A DNA stretch of 16,272 nucleotides from Chitinophagaceae bacterium UBA2467. GTDB taxonomy: Bacteria; Bacteroidota; Bacteroidia; Chitinophagales; Chitinophagaceae. The stretch lies in NCBI GenBank assembly GCA_002342205.1, contig DDPN01000139.1:3108-19379 (forward strand), read 5' to 3'. The notes under the pieces are model-generated. The model ran no database searches. It saw only the letters and a program-made list of their open reading frames with translations, and was not told the origin of the DNA. Made by a program: the position numbers and the translations under genes. Positions 7,094 to 15,004 of this stretch are shown piece after piece (positions within the stretch are counted from its first letter, which is position 1; every line of letters begins with the position of its first letter).

Positions 7094-9430
7094 ATGCAAC
7101 TATTCCGGCAACTTTCATCGAAATCTCCGCTGCCGGCCTTGCTTATTTTTTTATGCGTTCAAACGTGGACGTCTTGCGGTGTTATTCCTAAAAAATATCC
7201 GGCAGGAAAACCATTTGTATTCAAAACTACTATAAAAGTTGAAGGAAGTGGTACACAGGACGAAAAGGATGCATTAAAAAACAAATTAAAAGGACAACTG
7301 GATGACAGTTTGCGATCCCGCGCTGTATCAAAATTGTTCTTTAGTACGCTTAAACATCCTCCTGTTTTTGAAACGAGTTATGCAACCCAATCGGTTGATT
7401 ATATGCAAGCCTTACTTCGTTCACAAGGCTTCTTCAGAGGTACGATACATTTTGATACTACCCTTACACAGATTGGAAAAGATCAGAAAAGAGTTCAGGT
7501 CAACTTTACCGTAAACCCAGGTACTGCTTTTCTATTAGACACCGTTCGATATCAACTTTCTGATTCTGCTTTGCAACGGATCACATTGCAACATAGCAAG
7601 GATGCCAAAATTGTAAAAGGGAAACCTTTTGCAAAAGGAATCATCTCCGATGAATTTGACCGATTGGTGGATCTGTACCGAAACAATGGCTATCTGCGTA
7701 TTACCCGCGATGAGTTAGTTGGAATTTGGGATACATTGGACATTGCATTATTACATCCTACCGCAGACCCACTGGAACAATTGGAATTATTAAGTCAAAT
7801 ACAAACAAGACGTGAGACCCCCACCGCAAAATTGGATATTCGACTTCGACCAGATATAGAGCAGACAAAACTCACCGCCTACAAAATTGGAAGGATTAAA
7901 GTATTCCCGGATTTTTCAGCTGACACCAGTGGTTTAACACCCATGGTCACGAAAAAAAATGGATTTGATATTTATAGTTACAGGCCCCTATTTCACCCCA
8001 CTATTTTTAATGACAAAATCCACTTTACGCCAGGTGCTCTTTACGATCAACGCAATTATTTAAAGACGCTGAATCAGTTGAATTCAATGGGTGCGTGGCG
8101 GCTAATCAATCTGGATGTACAAGCCAGAAAAAATGCTGATACCGCAGATATAACAATCAAATTAACACCAGCCCGCAAATATGCAATTGTTGCTAATCTG
8201 GAGGGGAGTAGCAATCAAAGTATTTTGGCAGGAAATCTCTTTGGAGTAGCCTTGAATTTTGGCTTACAAAACCACAACTTGGCTAAAAGATCCATTCAAT
8301 CAATTAGCAATCTTCGATTAGGAGTAGAAACAGGCAGAGATACGGTAGCAGATGTCAATTTTATCCAAACGCGACAAATCTCATTTTCACATAACCTTGT
8401 TTTTCCAGGCCTCTTACCTCACTTTCATTCGCTTCCTGCCGAAATCAGAGAGAACGCCCGATCGATTTTAGCATTTAATATCACCAACACAGAACGAAGA
8501 GAGCTCTTTAATTTGTCATCCTACAGTGCAGCATGGGGATACGACTTTAGATATCGCAACACACTTTTTACATTTAGACTTCCTAGCATAGAATACAATA
8601 AAATTGCACGAAGAGCAAAACTGCTGCAGCTTATAGATAGCAACGCCCTGCTTAAAAATATTTTTGTAGACGGTCTTATCGTTTCAGCTAGTGCAGGATT
8701 TTACTATAGTAAGCAGCGTAAAAATCAAATAAAAAATGTTCGATTCAATCTGGAAGAATCAGGATTACTAAGCGGAATCCTTCGCAGCCCCTTACTCGAT
8801 GAAAACTTATTTCGCTTTGTAAAAATGGATTTAGATCTTTCTACTAAATACAATTTCAAAAAGACAGCACTAGCCTTACGATTTTTTTCTGGAATAGGAT
8901 ATGCACTAGATCAAACTAGAAATCCAGTTAATCGCTACAATCTTCCTTTGTATCGTCAATACTTTTCAGGAGGCCCAAATAGTATGCGAGCCTGGGGCTT
9001 ACGAAAACTGGGACCCGGTTCCTCCATTCAAGAGTTTGGAAACCGAGGTTTACCCGAACGATATGGCGACTTGCAACTGGAAGGAAATATTGAGTTTCGT
9101 TTCCCTTGTTTTAGCATAGCAGGCATGCAAGTAAATGGTGCCTTGTTTACAGACATTGGGAACATTTGGTATATCAAAAAATCACCAGGCAGAACACCCG
9201 AAGAAATTTTCAAATTGAATCGAATAGGAAAAGATCTAGCAGTGGGTGTAGGTACGGGGCTACGACTTGACTTCACCTATTTTGTAATACGACTCGACTA
9301 CTCCATTAAGGCAAAAGACCCGAGTCCCTCTCCTGCAAATCGAGCCTATCAAAATAAATGGTTTGGCTATCCAACTTTAAAAGACATGGATCAATTTCAA
9401 CTAGGCATCAACTACCCTTTTAATCTGTAG
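7094..9430 (+). CDS. tamL: TamL, lipoprotein TamA homologue (BamA/Omp85 superfamily)
   Basis: An outer-membrane Omp85-family barrel that is predicted to work with TamB in inserting outer-membrane proteins or moving lipids. I chose the ATG at 7094 (778 residues); a GTG lies immediately before it at 7091. The N-terminus has a hydrophobic stretch ending TWTSC, with Cys28 as the probable lipidated residue, as expected for the lipoprotein version in Bacteroidota. Residues about 30-370 are POTRA-like: repeated αβ units, and the segment ending YDQRNYLKTLNQLNSMGAWR just before the barrel. The barrel spans about 375-778. GGPNSMRAWGLRKLGPGS is the L6-loop motif equivalent to VRGF in BamA. The protein ends in an amphipathic β-signal-like strand (FQLGINYPFNL). 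tamB is not adjacent but begins about 5.6 kb downstream on the same strand. The 3' end overlaps truB by 11 bases. Confidence 0.9.
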   Translation: MQLFRQLSSKSPLPALLIFLCVQTWTSCGVIPKKYPAGKPFVFKTTIKVEGSGTQDEKDALKNKLKGQLDDSLRSRAVSKLFFSTLKHPPVFETSYATQSVDYMQALLRSQGFFRGTIHFDTTLTQIGKDQKRVQVNFTVNPGTAFLLDTVRYQLSDSALQRITLQHSKDAKIVKGKPFAKGIISDEFDRLVDLYRNNGYLRITRDELVGIWDTLDIALLHPTADPLEQLELLSQIQTRRETPTAKLDIRLRPDIEQTKLTAYKIGRIKVFPDFSADTSGLTPMVTKKNGFDIYSYRPLFHPTIFNDKIHFTPGALYDQRNYLKTLNQLNSMGAWRLINLDVQARKNADTADITIKLTPARKYAIVANLEGSSNQSILAGNLFGVALNFGLQNHNLAKRSIQSISNLRLGVETGRDTVADVNFIQTRQISFSHNLVFPGLLPHFHSLPAEIRENARSILAFNITNTERRELFNLSSYSAAWGYDFRYRNTLFTFRLPSIEYNKIARRAKLLQLIDSNALLKNIFVDGLIVSASAGFYYSKQRKNQIKNVRFNLEESGLLSGILRSPLLDENLFRFVKMDLDLSTKYNFKKTALALRFFSGIGYALDQTRNPVNRYNLPLYRQYFSGGPNSMRAWGLRKLGPGSSIQEFGNRGLPERYGDLQLEGNIEFRFPCFSIAGMQVNGALFTDIGNIWYIKKSPGRTPEEIFKLNRIGKDLAVGVGTGLRLDFTYFVIRLDYSIKAKDPSPSPANRAYQNKWFGYPTLKDMDQFQLGINYPFNL

Positions 9431-10112
9431 GAGTTGCGCTAGCCAAGATTTTTTGAAATTGCTCCATCGTATAGGCCTCCCGGCAAGTGAACTCTCCTAT
9501 GCGTGTGCGACGTAGTTCACTTAAATAAGCACCACATCCTAATGCCTGACCCAGATCATGCGCCAGACTTCTGATATAAGTTCCGGTTGAACAAACCACC
9601 CTGAACTGTAGTTGTCCTTCATTATACTTTACTAATTCAAATTCATAGATATGAACCGGACGAGGTTCCAACTTTACTTCTTTGCCAGCTCTTGCTAATT
9701 CATATACTCTTTTTCCATTCACTTTTATGGCAGAGTGAGCTGGTGGACGCTGTTGAATCAAACCCGTAAAAGAAACCAGTTGCTGCTGAATTAATTCCTC
9801 AGAAATGGAGTCAATAGATTTGAACTGTTCGGGTTCACTTTCTAAATCATAGGTAGGTGTGACAGCACCCAGTGTAATAGTTCCTGTGTACTCCTTTTCT
9901 TTTGCCATGTACTCGTTGATGCGCTTCGTAAATTTTCCAGTGCATACAATTAATAAACCCGTTGCAAGTGGATCAAGTGTTCCTGCATGACCAATTTTTT
10001 TGATCCGTATTAGGTTGCGCAATTTTCTAATCACATCAAAAGAGGTCCATTCGATAGGCTTATCGATTAGAAGGACAGTGCCTTGTTCAAAATTTTCTTT
10101 TGTGAATTCCAT
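9420..10112 (-). CDS. truB: tRNA pseudouridine(55) synthase TruB
   Basis: Converts U55 of the tRNA T-loop to pseudouridine. The frame opens with LLIDKPIEWTSFDVIRKLR, the conserved KP motif of TruB, and then GHAGTLDPLATGLL with the catalytic Asp47. KEYTGTITLGAVTPTYDLE, QRPPAHSAIKVNGKRVYELAR and CSTGTYIRSLAHDLG (the RSL motif) follow in normal order. At 230 residues it is shorter than E. coli TruB (314) because the extended C-terminal PUA region is lacking, which is usual in this phylum. The ATG at 10112 lies two bases after the proS stop. A TTG at 10118 would instead overlap that stop by four bases. The tight spacing shows an operon with proS and suggests coupled translation. Confidence 0.97.
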   Translation of the reverse strand: MEFTKENFEQGTVLLIDKPIEWTSFDVIRKLRNLIRIKKIGHAGTLDPLATGLLIVCTGKFTKRINEYMAKEKEYTGTITLGAVTPTYDLESEPEQFKSIDSISEELIQQQLVSFTGLIQQRPPAHSAIKVNGKRVYELARAGKEVKLEPRPVHIYEFELVKYNEGQLQFRVVCSTGTYIRSLAHDLGQALGCGAYLSELRRTRIGEFTCREAYTMEQFQKILASATPTD

Positions 10113-10114
10113 GC

Positions 10115-11593
10115 TCAATAAGCGCGTGCAAACAGTACGCGTTGCGTTGAAGGCTTACCTGTCAATACACAAACTCCTTGTTCTGGAGCAGTATCCAAGG
10201 GAATACAACGAATCGTTGCTTTTGTTTTTTCTTTAATCGCCTCCTCCGTTTCGGGGGTGCCGTCCCAATGAGCTGCAATAAAGCCACCTTTTGTATCTAG
10301 CAAGTTGACAAACTCTTCCCAGTTATTTGCGGGTGTAATATGTTCGTCTCTGTATTGACGAGCACGGTCAAATAAATTCTTTTGGATTGCATCCAATTGT
10401 GCCAGTATAACTTCTGTGATGCCTTCCAACGGCATTGATTTCTTTTCTCTAGTATCCCTACGCGCTAACTCAACAACCCCTTGCTCCAGATCACGAGCTC
10501 CCAATGCTAACCGCAACGGAACTCCTTTCATTTCGTACTCGGCAAACTTCCAACCCGGTCTTGCCTGATCAGAGTCGTCATATTTTACGCGAATACCTGC
10601 TTTTTTAAGTTGTACAACAATCTCATTCACCTTTGCATCAATTGCAGCTTTTTGTTCCTCTCCTTTATAGATGGGAACAATTACAACTTGCAAGGGCGCA
10701 ATTTTTGGAGGTAATATCAATCCTTCATCATCACTATGCGCCATCACCAATGCGCCAATCAAACGAGTACTCACTCCCCAACTTGTAGCCCATACGTAGT
10801 CTAACTTATTTTCTTTATCGCTAAACTTAACATCAAAAGCTTTTGCAAAGTTTTGTCCCAAAAAATGAGAAGTACCAGCCTGTAATGCTTTGCCGTCTTG
10901 CATCAATGCCTCAATACAATAAGTATCCTCTGCACCCGCAAAACGTTCATTGGCTGTTTTAACTCCTTTGATTACCGGAACTGCCATCCAGTTTTCAACA
11001 AAGTCGGCATATACATCCAGCATCTTCTTCGTTTCTACTAATGCCTCTTCTTTGGTTGCATGTGCCGTATGTCCTTCTTGCCATAAAAATTCCGCAGTGC
11101 GCAAAAACAATCGAGTACGCATTTCCCAACGCACTACATTGGCCCATTGGTTAACCAGAATGGGGAGATCCCGGTAGGACTGGATCCAGTTTTTATAGGT
11201 ATTCCAGATGATTGCCTCACTGGTAGGACGAACCACCAATTCCTCCTCCAGTTTTGCTTCTGGGTCGACAATCAATTTCCCTTTTTGAGTAGGATCTGCT
11301 TTTAAACGGTAATGTGTAACTATCGCACACTCCTTAGCAAAACCCTCTGCATTTTTTTCTTCAGCCTCAAACAAACTTTTGGGAACAAAAAGAGGAAAAT
11401 AGGCGTTCACATGACCTGTATCCTTGAACATCTTATCCAAGGCATCGCGCATGTTTTCCCATAAGGCAAATCCGTAAGGCTTGATTACCATACAGCCCCG
11501 CACAGCAGAGTAATCAGCTAACTCTGCCTTTAGGACAAGATCATTATACCATTGCGAATAATCTTGGGAACGTGCGGTGATTGCTTTACTCAT
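10115..11593 (-). CDS. proS: Prolyl-tRNA synthetase, eukaryote/archaeal-type
   Basis: Charges tRNA-Pro with proline, a class II synthetase in the cytoplasm. The 492-residue length, the absence of the large editing insertion of the E. coli-type enzyme, and the C-terminal extension ending LFARAY place it in the short eukaryote/archaeal-type group common in Bacteroidota. Motif 1 lies around GHVNAYFPLFVP. Motif 2 is VRWEMRTRLFLRTAEFLWQEGHTAH, with the ATP-binding Arg. Motif 3 is WGVSTRLIGALVMAHSDDEGL. The anticodon-binding domain starts near LQVVIVPIYKGEE and contains LALGARDLEQGVVELARRD. The ATG at 11593 is the only strong start. It heads a proS-truB operon. A candidate -7 box lies at 11684-11691, which would give a leader of roughly 85 bases. 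No T-box-like leader is recognisable. Confidence 0.97.
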   Translation of the reverse strand: MSKAITARSQDYSQWYNDLVLKAELADYSAVRGCMVIKPYGFALWENMRDALDKMFKDTGHVNAYFPLFVPKSLFEAEEKNAEGFAKECAIVTHYRLKADPTQKGKLIVDPEAKLEEELVVRPTSEAIIWNTYKNWIQSYRDLPILVNQWANVVRWEMRTRLFLRTAEFLWQEGHTAHATKEEALVETKKMLDVYADFVENWMAVPVIKGVKTANERFAGAEDTYCIEALMQDGKALQAGTSHFLGQNFAKAFDVKFSDKENKLDYVWATSWGVSTRLIGALVMAHSDDEGLILPPKIAPLQVVIVPIYKGEEQKAAIDAKVNEIVVQLKKAGIRVKYDDSDQARPGWKFAEYEMKGVPLRLALGARDLEQGVVELARRDTREKKSMPLEGITEVILAQLDAIQKNLFDRARQYRDEHITPANNWEEFVNLLDTKGGFIAAHWDGTPETEEAIKEKTKATIRCIPLDTAPEQGVCVLTGKPSTQRVLFARAY

Positions 11594-11703
11594 GTGTATT
11601 AAGTTATACCTGTAATTCTTTTGCTTTTTTTAACATTCGACCCGTGTGATATCTGCACAATTGCCGAACTTCGTACCAGATCACAAAAGTAAAGACTTCA
11701 GCT
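11594..11703. other. Divergent intergenic spacer between proS and the lipoprotein gene
   Basis: This is the longest stretch in the window with no gene. It holds the candidate proS -7 box, a T-rich run (near 11626-11638) and a short TGTG/CACA inverted pair. I recognise no RNA gene, riboswitch or T-box. It must contain the start signals for both divergent units. Confidence 0.5.
11684..11691 (-). promoter_or_regulatory. Candidate -7 promoter box for proS-truB
   Basis: TACTTTTG on the minus strand matches TAnnTTTG at all fixed positions. It sits in the 110-base divergent spacer between proS and the lipoprotein gene, pointing at proS. No clear TTTG -33 element is seen at the usual distance, and the box is about 91 bases from the start codon, so support is moderate. 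I see no equally good box pointing to the lipoprotein gene. Confidence 0.4.
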
Positions 11704-12372
11704 ATGAAAACCACCACTTCTTTGGCACTACTAGCAGTTGTTGTCTTGATACAAAGTTGCACAACTGCATACCGCACAGGTCAAACACCTGATGACGTTT
11801 ATTTCTCACCAGCTCGGCCTGAGGATGAGTATCTTACTATGCAACGTCAGGAAACACGTCGGTATCGCATGGCCACTGAAGACTACGAAGACCGTTACTT
11901 AAGAATGCGCGTGAGAGACCGTAACAGATGGGATGAGTTAAATGACTGGTATACTTATGAGCGCTGGACACTTGGATTTAATTCTTATTTCACACCAACA
12001 CTAAATCCGTTTGTATCCTGGAATCACTATTATAATCCGTATTATCTAAACAATCCTTATTTGTACGGAACCAGCTTTGGAAATGCTACCAACGTAAAAA
12101 ACACATACACAAAGCCTCGCATTTTTAATTTGAATAGTTACCAGCAAATGCCCGCTAACCTGAAAAATGTAAAAGCGATGGCTGGTAATTATGGAATTAG
12201 TCCTGTTTTGAATAATCTGTACAACAGAGCTATAAGCACTCCTAATCGAGGAAATGCACTTCGTGAATCATTTGGAGTATCAACACCTTCTAGTTCTTCT
12301 TCCTCTCCTGCCTCTTCGAGTGGTAATAGTTCTTCCTCCTCTGCCGGAAGTGCCCCGGTTAGAAGATTTTAA
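11704..12372 (+). CDS. Unrecognised lipoprotein with Tyr/Asn-rich middle and Ser-rich tail
   Basis: I do not recognise a named family. The 222 residues begin with a lipoprotein signal peptide: MKTTTS, a hydrophobic run, then VLIQSC with Cys19 as the probable lipidation site. A short TPDDVYFSPARPEDEY block follows (29-44). Next comes a strongly charged Arg/Glu/Asp/Tyr stretch (about 45-88, RYRMATEDYEDRYLRMRVRD) that could form one long helix. A Tyr/Asn/Pro-rich segment lies at about 95-125 (NHYYNPYYLNNPYLYG). The tail from about 195 is mostly Ser with Pro, Ala, Gly and Asn, ending PVRRF. It is probably outer-membrane anchored and may be a surface or periplasmic linker. Its stop is 16 bases before the FadL-like gene, so the two are probably co-expressed and may work together. 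The reading frame is intact and base use looks like that of its neighbours. Confidence 0.8.
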   Translation: MKTTTSLALLAVVVLIQSCTTAYRTGQTPDDVYFSPARPEDEYLTMQRQETRRYRMATEDYEDRYLRMRVRDRNRWDELNDWYTYERWTLGFNSYFTPTLNPFVSWNHYYNPYYLNNPYLYGTSFGNATNVKNTYTKPRIFNLNSYQQMPANLKNVKAMAGNYGISPVLNNLYNRAISTPNRGNALRESFGVSTPSSSSSSPASSSGNSSSSSAGSAPVRRF

Positions 12373-12388
12373 TTAATTCAATTCGTTC

Positions 12389-13921
12389 ATGCGAAAATTT
12401 ATCTACGCAGCAATTTTACTGCTGCAGCAAACAATTACAAACGCACAGGAGCCTGCAGATGCACTGAGAATGTCATGGACAAACCTTACTGGAAGTGCCC
12501 GACAGCAAGCAATTGGCGGTGCAATGGCATCTTTGGGTGGTGACTTAAGTGCAGCATTTGTGAATCCTGCGGGTATTGCTTTTTATAAAACAGGTGACCT
12601 GATTATTACTCCTCAATTCAATAGACAAAAAAATCAATCCACTTACTTTGGAAGAACAGAAAAAGCTAGTAAATCTGGATTAGGACTTGGGCTAAGTGGA
12701 TTTGTTGTAGGATCCAAACAAGAAAATAAAACACGCGGAACTGCAGCAGTAGCAATTGCACTCAACAATACGGCATGGTTTGGAAACAACTTGCTTTACA
12801 GAGGACTCAATACAAAAAATTCTTACTCACAGAAATTCTTGGAAGAAATCGGTGGACAAGGAGATGCAAATCTAGTTGCCAGCAATTATCCATTTGGAAG
12901 CAGTTTAGCATTCAACACCTATTGGATAGACACCATTGGCGGAGGCACCAATGGAAATTTTCGCTACCGCACTAGAGCCCCATTCCAAAGCGGAATCATT
13001 CAGGAGAATGAGATCAAAAGCGCTGGCTCTCAATCCGAGTTGGCCATTGCCGTTGCAGGGACTGGGAATGAAAAAATTCTTTATGGCTTAACGCTGGGAA
13101 TTCCATTTGTAAATTATAAAAGAACCAGTACGTTCACAGAGGCAGACGCTTCTACTGCGCTTAACAATTTTAATTATGCAGCCATCGAAGAGTATCTTGA
13201 AACTAGTGGATCAGGTGTTAATTTAAAATTAGGTATCATTTATCGTCCAGCTCCACAATGGAGAATAGGCTTTAGTTTTCATTCGCCAACTTTTCTAAAG
13301 CTTACAGATAAGTATAGCGCGACAGTTACTACCGATACAGAAAATTACAAAGGATTACTAACACAGTCTTCCAAAGAATTTACCAATGGAGATTTAGCAC
13401 AATATAGCTACTTACACTTTACCCCCTCCAGAATGCTGGCCAGCATTTCTTATGTGCTTCGGGAAATCGAGGACGTTACCAAACAGAAAGGATTTCTCAC
13501 GGGTGATGTAGAGTTCGTTAATTATCGTGCATCTTCTTTTAAAGTTGATCCTGCCAGTTCTGATCAAACAGAAACTAAAGCCTACTACTCCAAATTGAAT
13601 GACGTAATCGATGAAATTTATCGACCCGCAGTGAACGTAAGACTGGGAGGTGAATTAAAATTCACAACAATTATGACCAGATTAGGAATGGCTTATCTGG
13701 GCAACCCCTATCAAAATAGTAACGGAGAAAAAGGCAGCCGCCTTCAATTAACTGGAGGCTTGGGTTATCGTAATCAAGGATACTTTATTGACCTGGCTTA
13801 CGTTCACACAACTGGCAAAGACATTCATTCTCCTTATCGTCTATCGCAACAACCTTTCCCCTCGGCACAAATTAGCCAGCGTGGCGCACGCGTTGTATTG
13901 ACACTGGGAGTGAAATTTTAA
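12389..13921 (+). CDS. FadL/TodX-like outer-membrane transport protein
   Basis: A predicted outer-membrane β-barrel of 510 residues, probably a channel for hydrophobic or other small molecules. It starts MRKFIYAAILLLQQTITNAQ, a signal peptide ending before the mature EPADALR. The early part reads SARQQAIGGAMASLGGDLSAAFVNPAGIAFY. The NPAG motif after a small-residue-rich stretch is the FadL/OmpP1 hallmark and belongs to the segment that lines the pore. The rest is alternating β-strand pattern with Tyr/Phe girdles, including WRIGFSFHSPTFLKL, which resembles the FadL barrel signature. It ends GARVVLTLGVKF, a typical C-terminal β-signal with terminal Phe. Such proteins are sometimes labelled hemin receptor, but the sequence does not show a substrate. 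It is likely translated with the upstream lipoprotein, and its stop directly abuts the stop of the convergent asparaginase gene. Confidence 0.8.
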   Translation: MRKFIYAAILLLQQTITNAQEPADALRMSWTNLTGSARQQAIGGAMASLGGDLSAAFVNPAGIAFYKTGDLIITPQFNRQKNQSTYFGRTEKASKSGLGLGLSGFVVGSKQENKTRGTAAVAIALNNTAWFGNNLLYRGLNTKNSYSQKFLEEIGGQGDANLVASNYPFGSSLAFNTYWIDTIGGGTNGNFRYRTRAPFQSGIIQENEIKSAGSQSELAIAVAGTGNEKILYGLTLGIPFVNYKRTSTFTEADASTALNNFNYAAIEEYLETSGSGVNLKLGIIYRPAPQWRIGFSFHSPTFLKLTDKYSATVTTDTENYKGLLTQSSKEFTNGDLAQYSYLHFTPSRMLASISYVLREIEDVTKQKGFLTGDVEFVNYRASSFKVDPASSDQTETKAYYSKLNDVIDEIYRPAVNVRLGGELKFTTIMTRLGMAYLGNPYQNSNGEKGSRLQLTGGLGYRNQGYFIDLAYVHTTGKDIHSPYRLSQQPFPSAQISQRGARVVLTLGVKF

Positions 13922-14977
13922 TCAATCCTTAAACATCGCGACTTCTTTTTGAATGGGCGCATTATAATTTTCGCGCTTTATATATCCGCGATACATGCCT
14001 TCTGTACAAAAAGGCATTGCGATGTTTCCGCTTTTATCAACAGCAATCAATCCCCCATCACCTCCCAACTTAGGCAGCTTTACCATGACCATTTCATTAG
14101 CAGCATCTTGCAGTGATCGATTTGTATATTCAATCTGATCCGAGATAGTTTTTGCCATTACCAATCGTATATAATACTCGCCCCATCCAGTACAGCTAAT
14201 CGCCACGGTTGAATTGTTAGCATAGGTTCCTGCACCAATGATAGGGGCATCACCAATGCGGCCCCATTTTTTATTATTCATACCACCAGTGCTGGTAGCA
14301 GCAGCCAAATTACCCTCCATATCCAGCGCCACCGCACCTACCGTACCATAGCGGTCTTTTTTAATCAACTCATTTTCTTCAGCTATTTTGAGCAAAGAAG
14401 CTTGTTGCTTTAATTGTTTCAATGAGTCCCGCTCTAATGCACGTTGCAAGGAGCGCCAACGCTCTGGAGTATAGAAATAACTTGGATCTACAATTTCAAT
14501 TCCCTGCTCTTTTGCAAACTGTTCTGCCCCTTTTCCACTTAATAAAACATGTTCACTTTTTTCCATAACAGCCCGTGCAGCGGTAATAGGATTGCGGATG
14601 GTGGTCACTCCAGCCACCGAGCCGGCAGCCAGGGTTCTTCCGTCCATAATAGCAGCATCTAGTTCGTTTCTACCCTCATGTGTAAAAACAGCACCTTTTC
14701 CGGCGTTAAACAAGGGATTATCTTCCAGCACCCTGACCGTTGCTTCCACTGCATCAATAGCTTTACCACCCTTCTCTAGAATAGATTGCCCGACTGCAAG
14801 AGCTTCCTCCAGCGAGGCCGTATACTTTTTTTCTAATTCGGCCGTTCGCTGACTACGTAAAATTGTGCCGGCCCCTCCATGAATAACCAATACATAGCGC
14901 CCCTGAAATTCTTTTTTTGGTTGCGCACTCAATTGAAAACAAAACGACAAAACAAGTAATGAAATACCGATTCGCAT
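13922..14977 (-). CDS. Exported isoaspartyl peptidase / L-asparaginase, Ntn-hydrolase (plant-type)
   Basis: Cleaves isoaspartyl dipeptides and/or asparagine after self-processing into two subunits. I chose the ATG at 14977 (351 residues). It gives MRIGISLLVLSFCFQLSAQ, a compact signal peptide; the ATG at 15004 would add nine residues ahead of it. The N-terminal part has VIHGGAGT and LEDNPLFNAGKGAV. The autocleavage site and nucleophile is Thr212 in RYGTVGAVALD. Substrate-site residues follow in KWGRIGDAPIIGAGTYANN and in SCTGWGEYYIR. All catalytic parts are present, so it should be active in the periplasm. The linker before Thr212 (about 160-210) is Lys/Gln/Glu-rich, as expected for the segment near the cleavage site. 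A near-consensus box (TAATATTG, minus strand, 14999-14992) lies upstream of the chosen start and would exclude the longer one. Confidence 0.95.
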   Translation of the reverse strand: MRIGISLLVLSFCFQLSAQPKKEFQGRYVLVIHGGAGTILRSQRTAELEKKYTASLEEALAVGQSILEKGGKAIDAVEATVRVLEDNPLFNAGKGAVFTHEGRNELDAAIMDGRTLAAGSVAGVTTIRNPITAARAVMEKSEHVLLSGKGAEQFAKEQGIEIVDPSYFYTPERWRSLQRALERDSLKQLKQQASLLKIAEENELIKKDRYGTVGAVALDMEGNLAAATSTGGMNNKKWGRIGDAPIIGAGTYANNSTVAISCTGWGEYYIRLVMAKTISDQIEYTNRSLQDAANEMVMVKLPKLGGDGGLIAVDKSGNIAMPFCTEGMYRGYIKRENYNAPIQKEVAMFKD

Positions 14978-14991
14978 AGCGTTGTTTTGTA

Positions 14992-14999
14992 CAATATTA
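14992..14999 (-). promoter_or_regulatory. Candidate -7 box for the asparaginase gene
   Basis: TAATATTG on the minus strand differs from TAnnTTTG at one fixed position. It lies 14 bases upstream of the ATG at 14977 and would give a very short leader. A good -33 element is not apparent. It is palindromic in part, so a role for the divergent tamB cannot be excluded. Confidence 0.3.
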
Positions 15000-15004
15000 A
15001 CCAT

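Noticed and set aside
11594..11683. T-box or other riboswitch leader ahead of proS
   Set aside because: No T-box core sequence, specifier stem or terminator/antiterminator pair could be made out; only very short inverted repeats are present.
12286..12350. Ser-rich tract as a slippage-prone microsatellite or phase-variation repeat
   Set aside because: The Ser codons are mixed (TCT, TCC, TCG, AGT) with Pro, Ala, Gly and Asn between them, so there is no exact repeat unit long enough for slippage.
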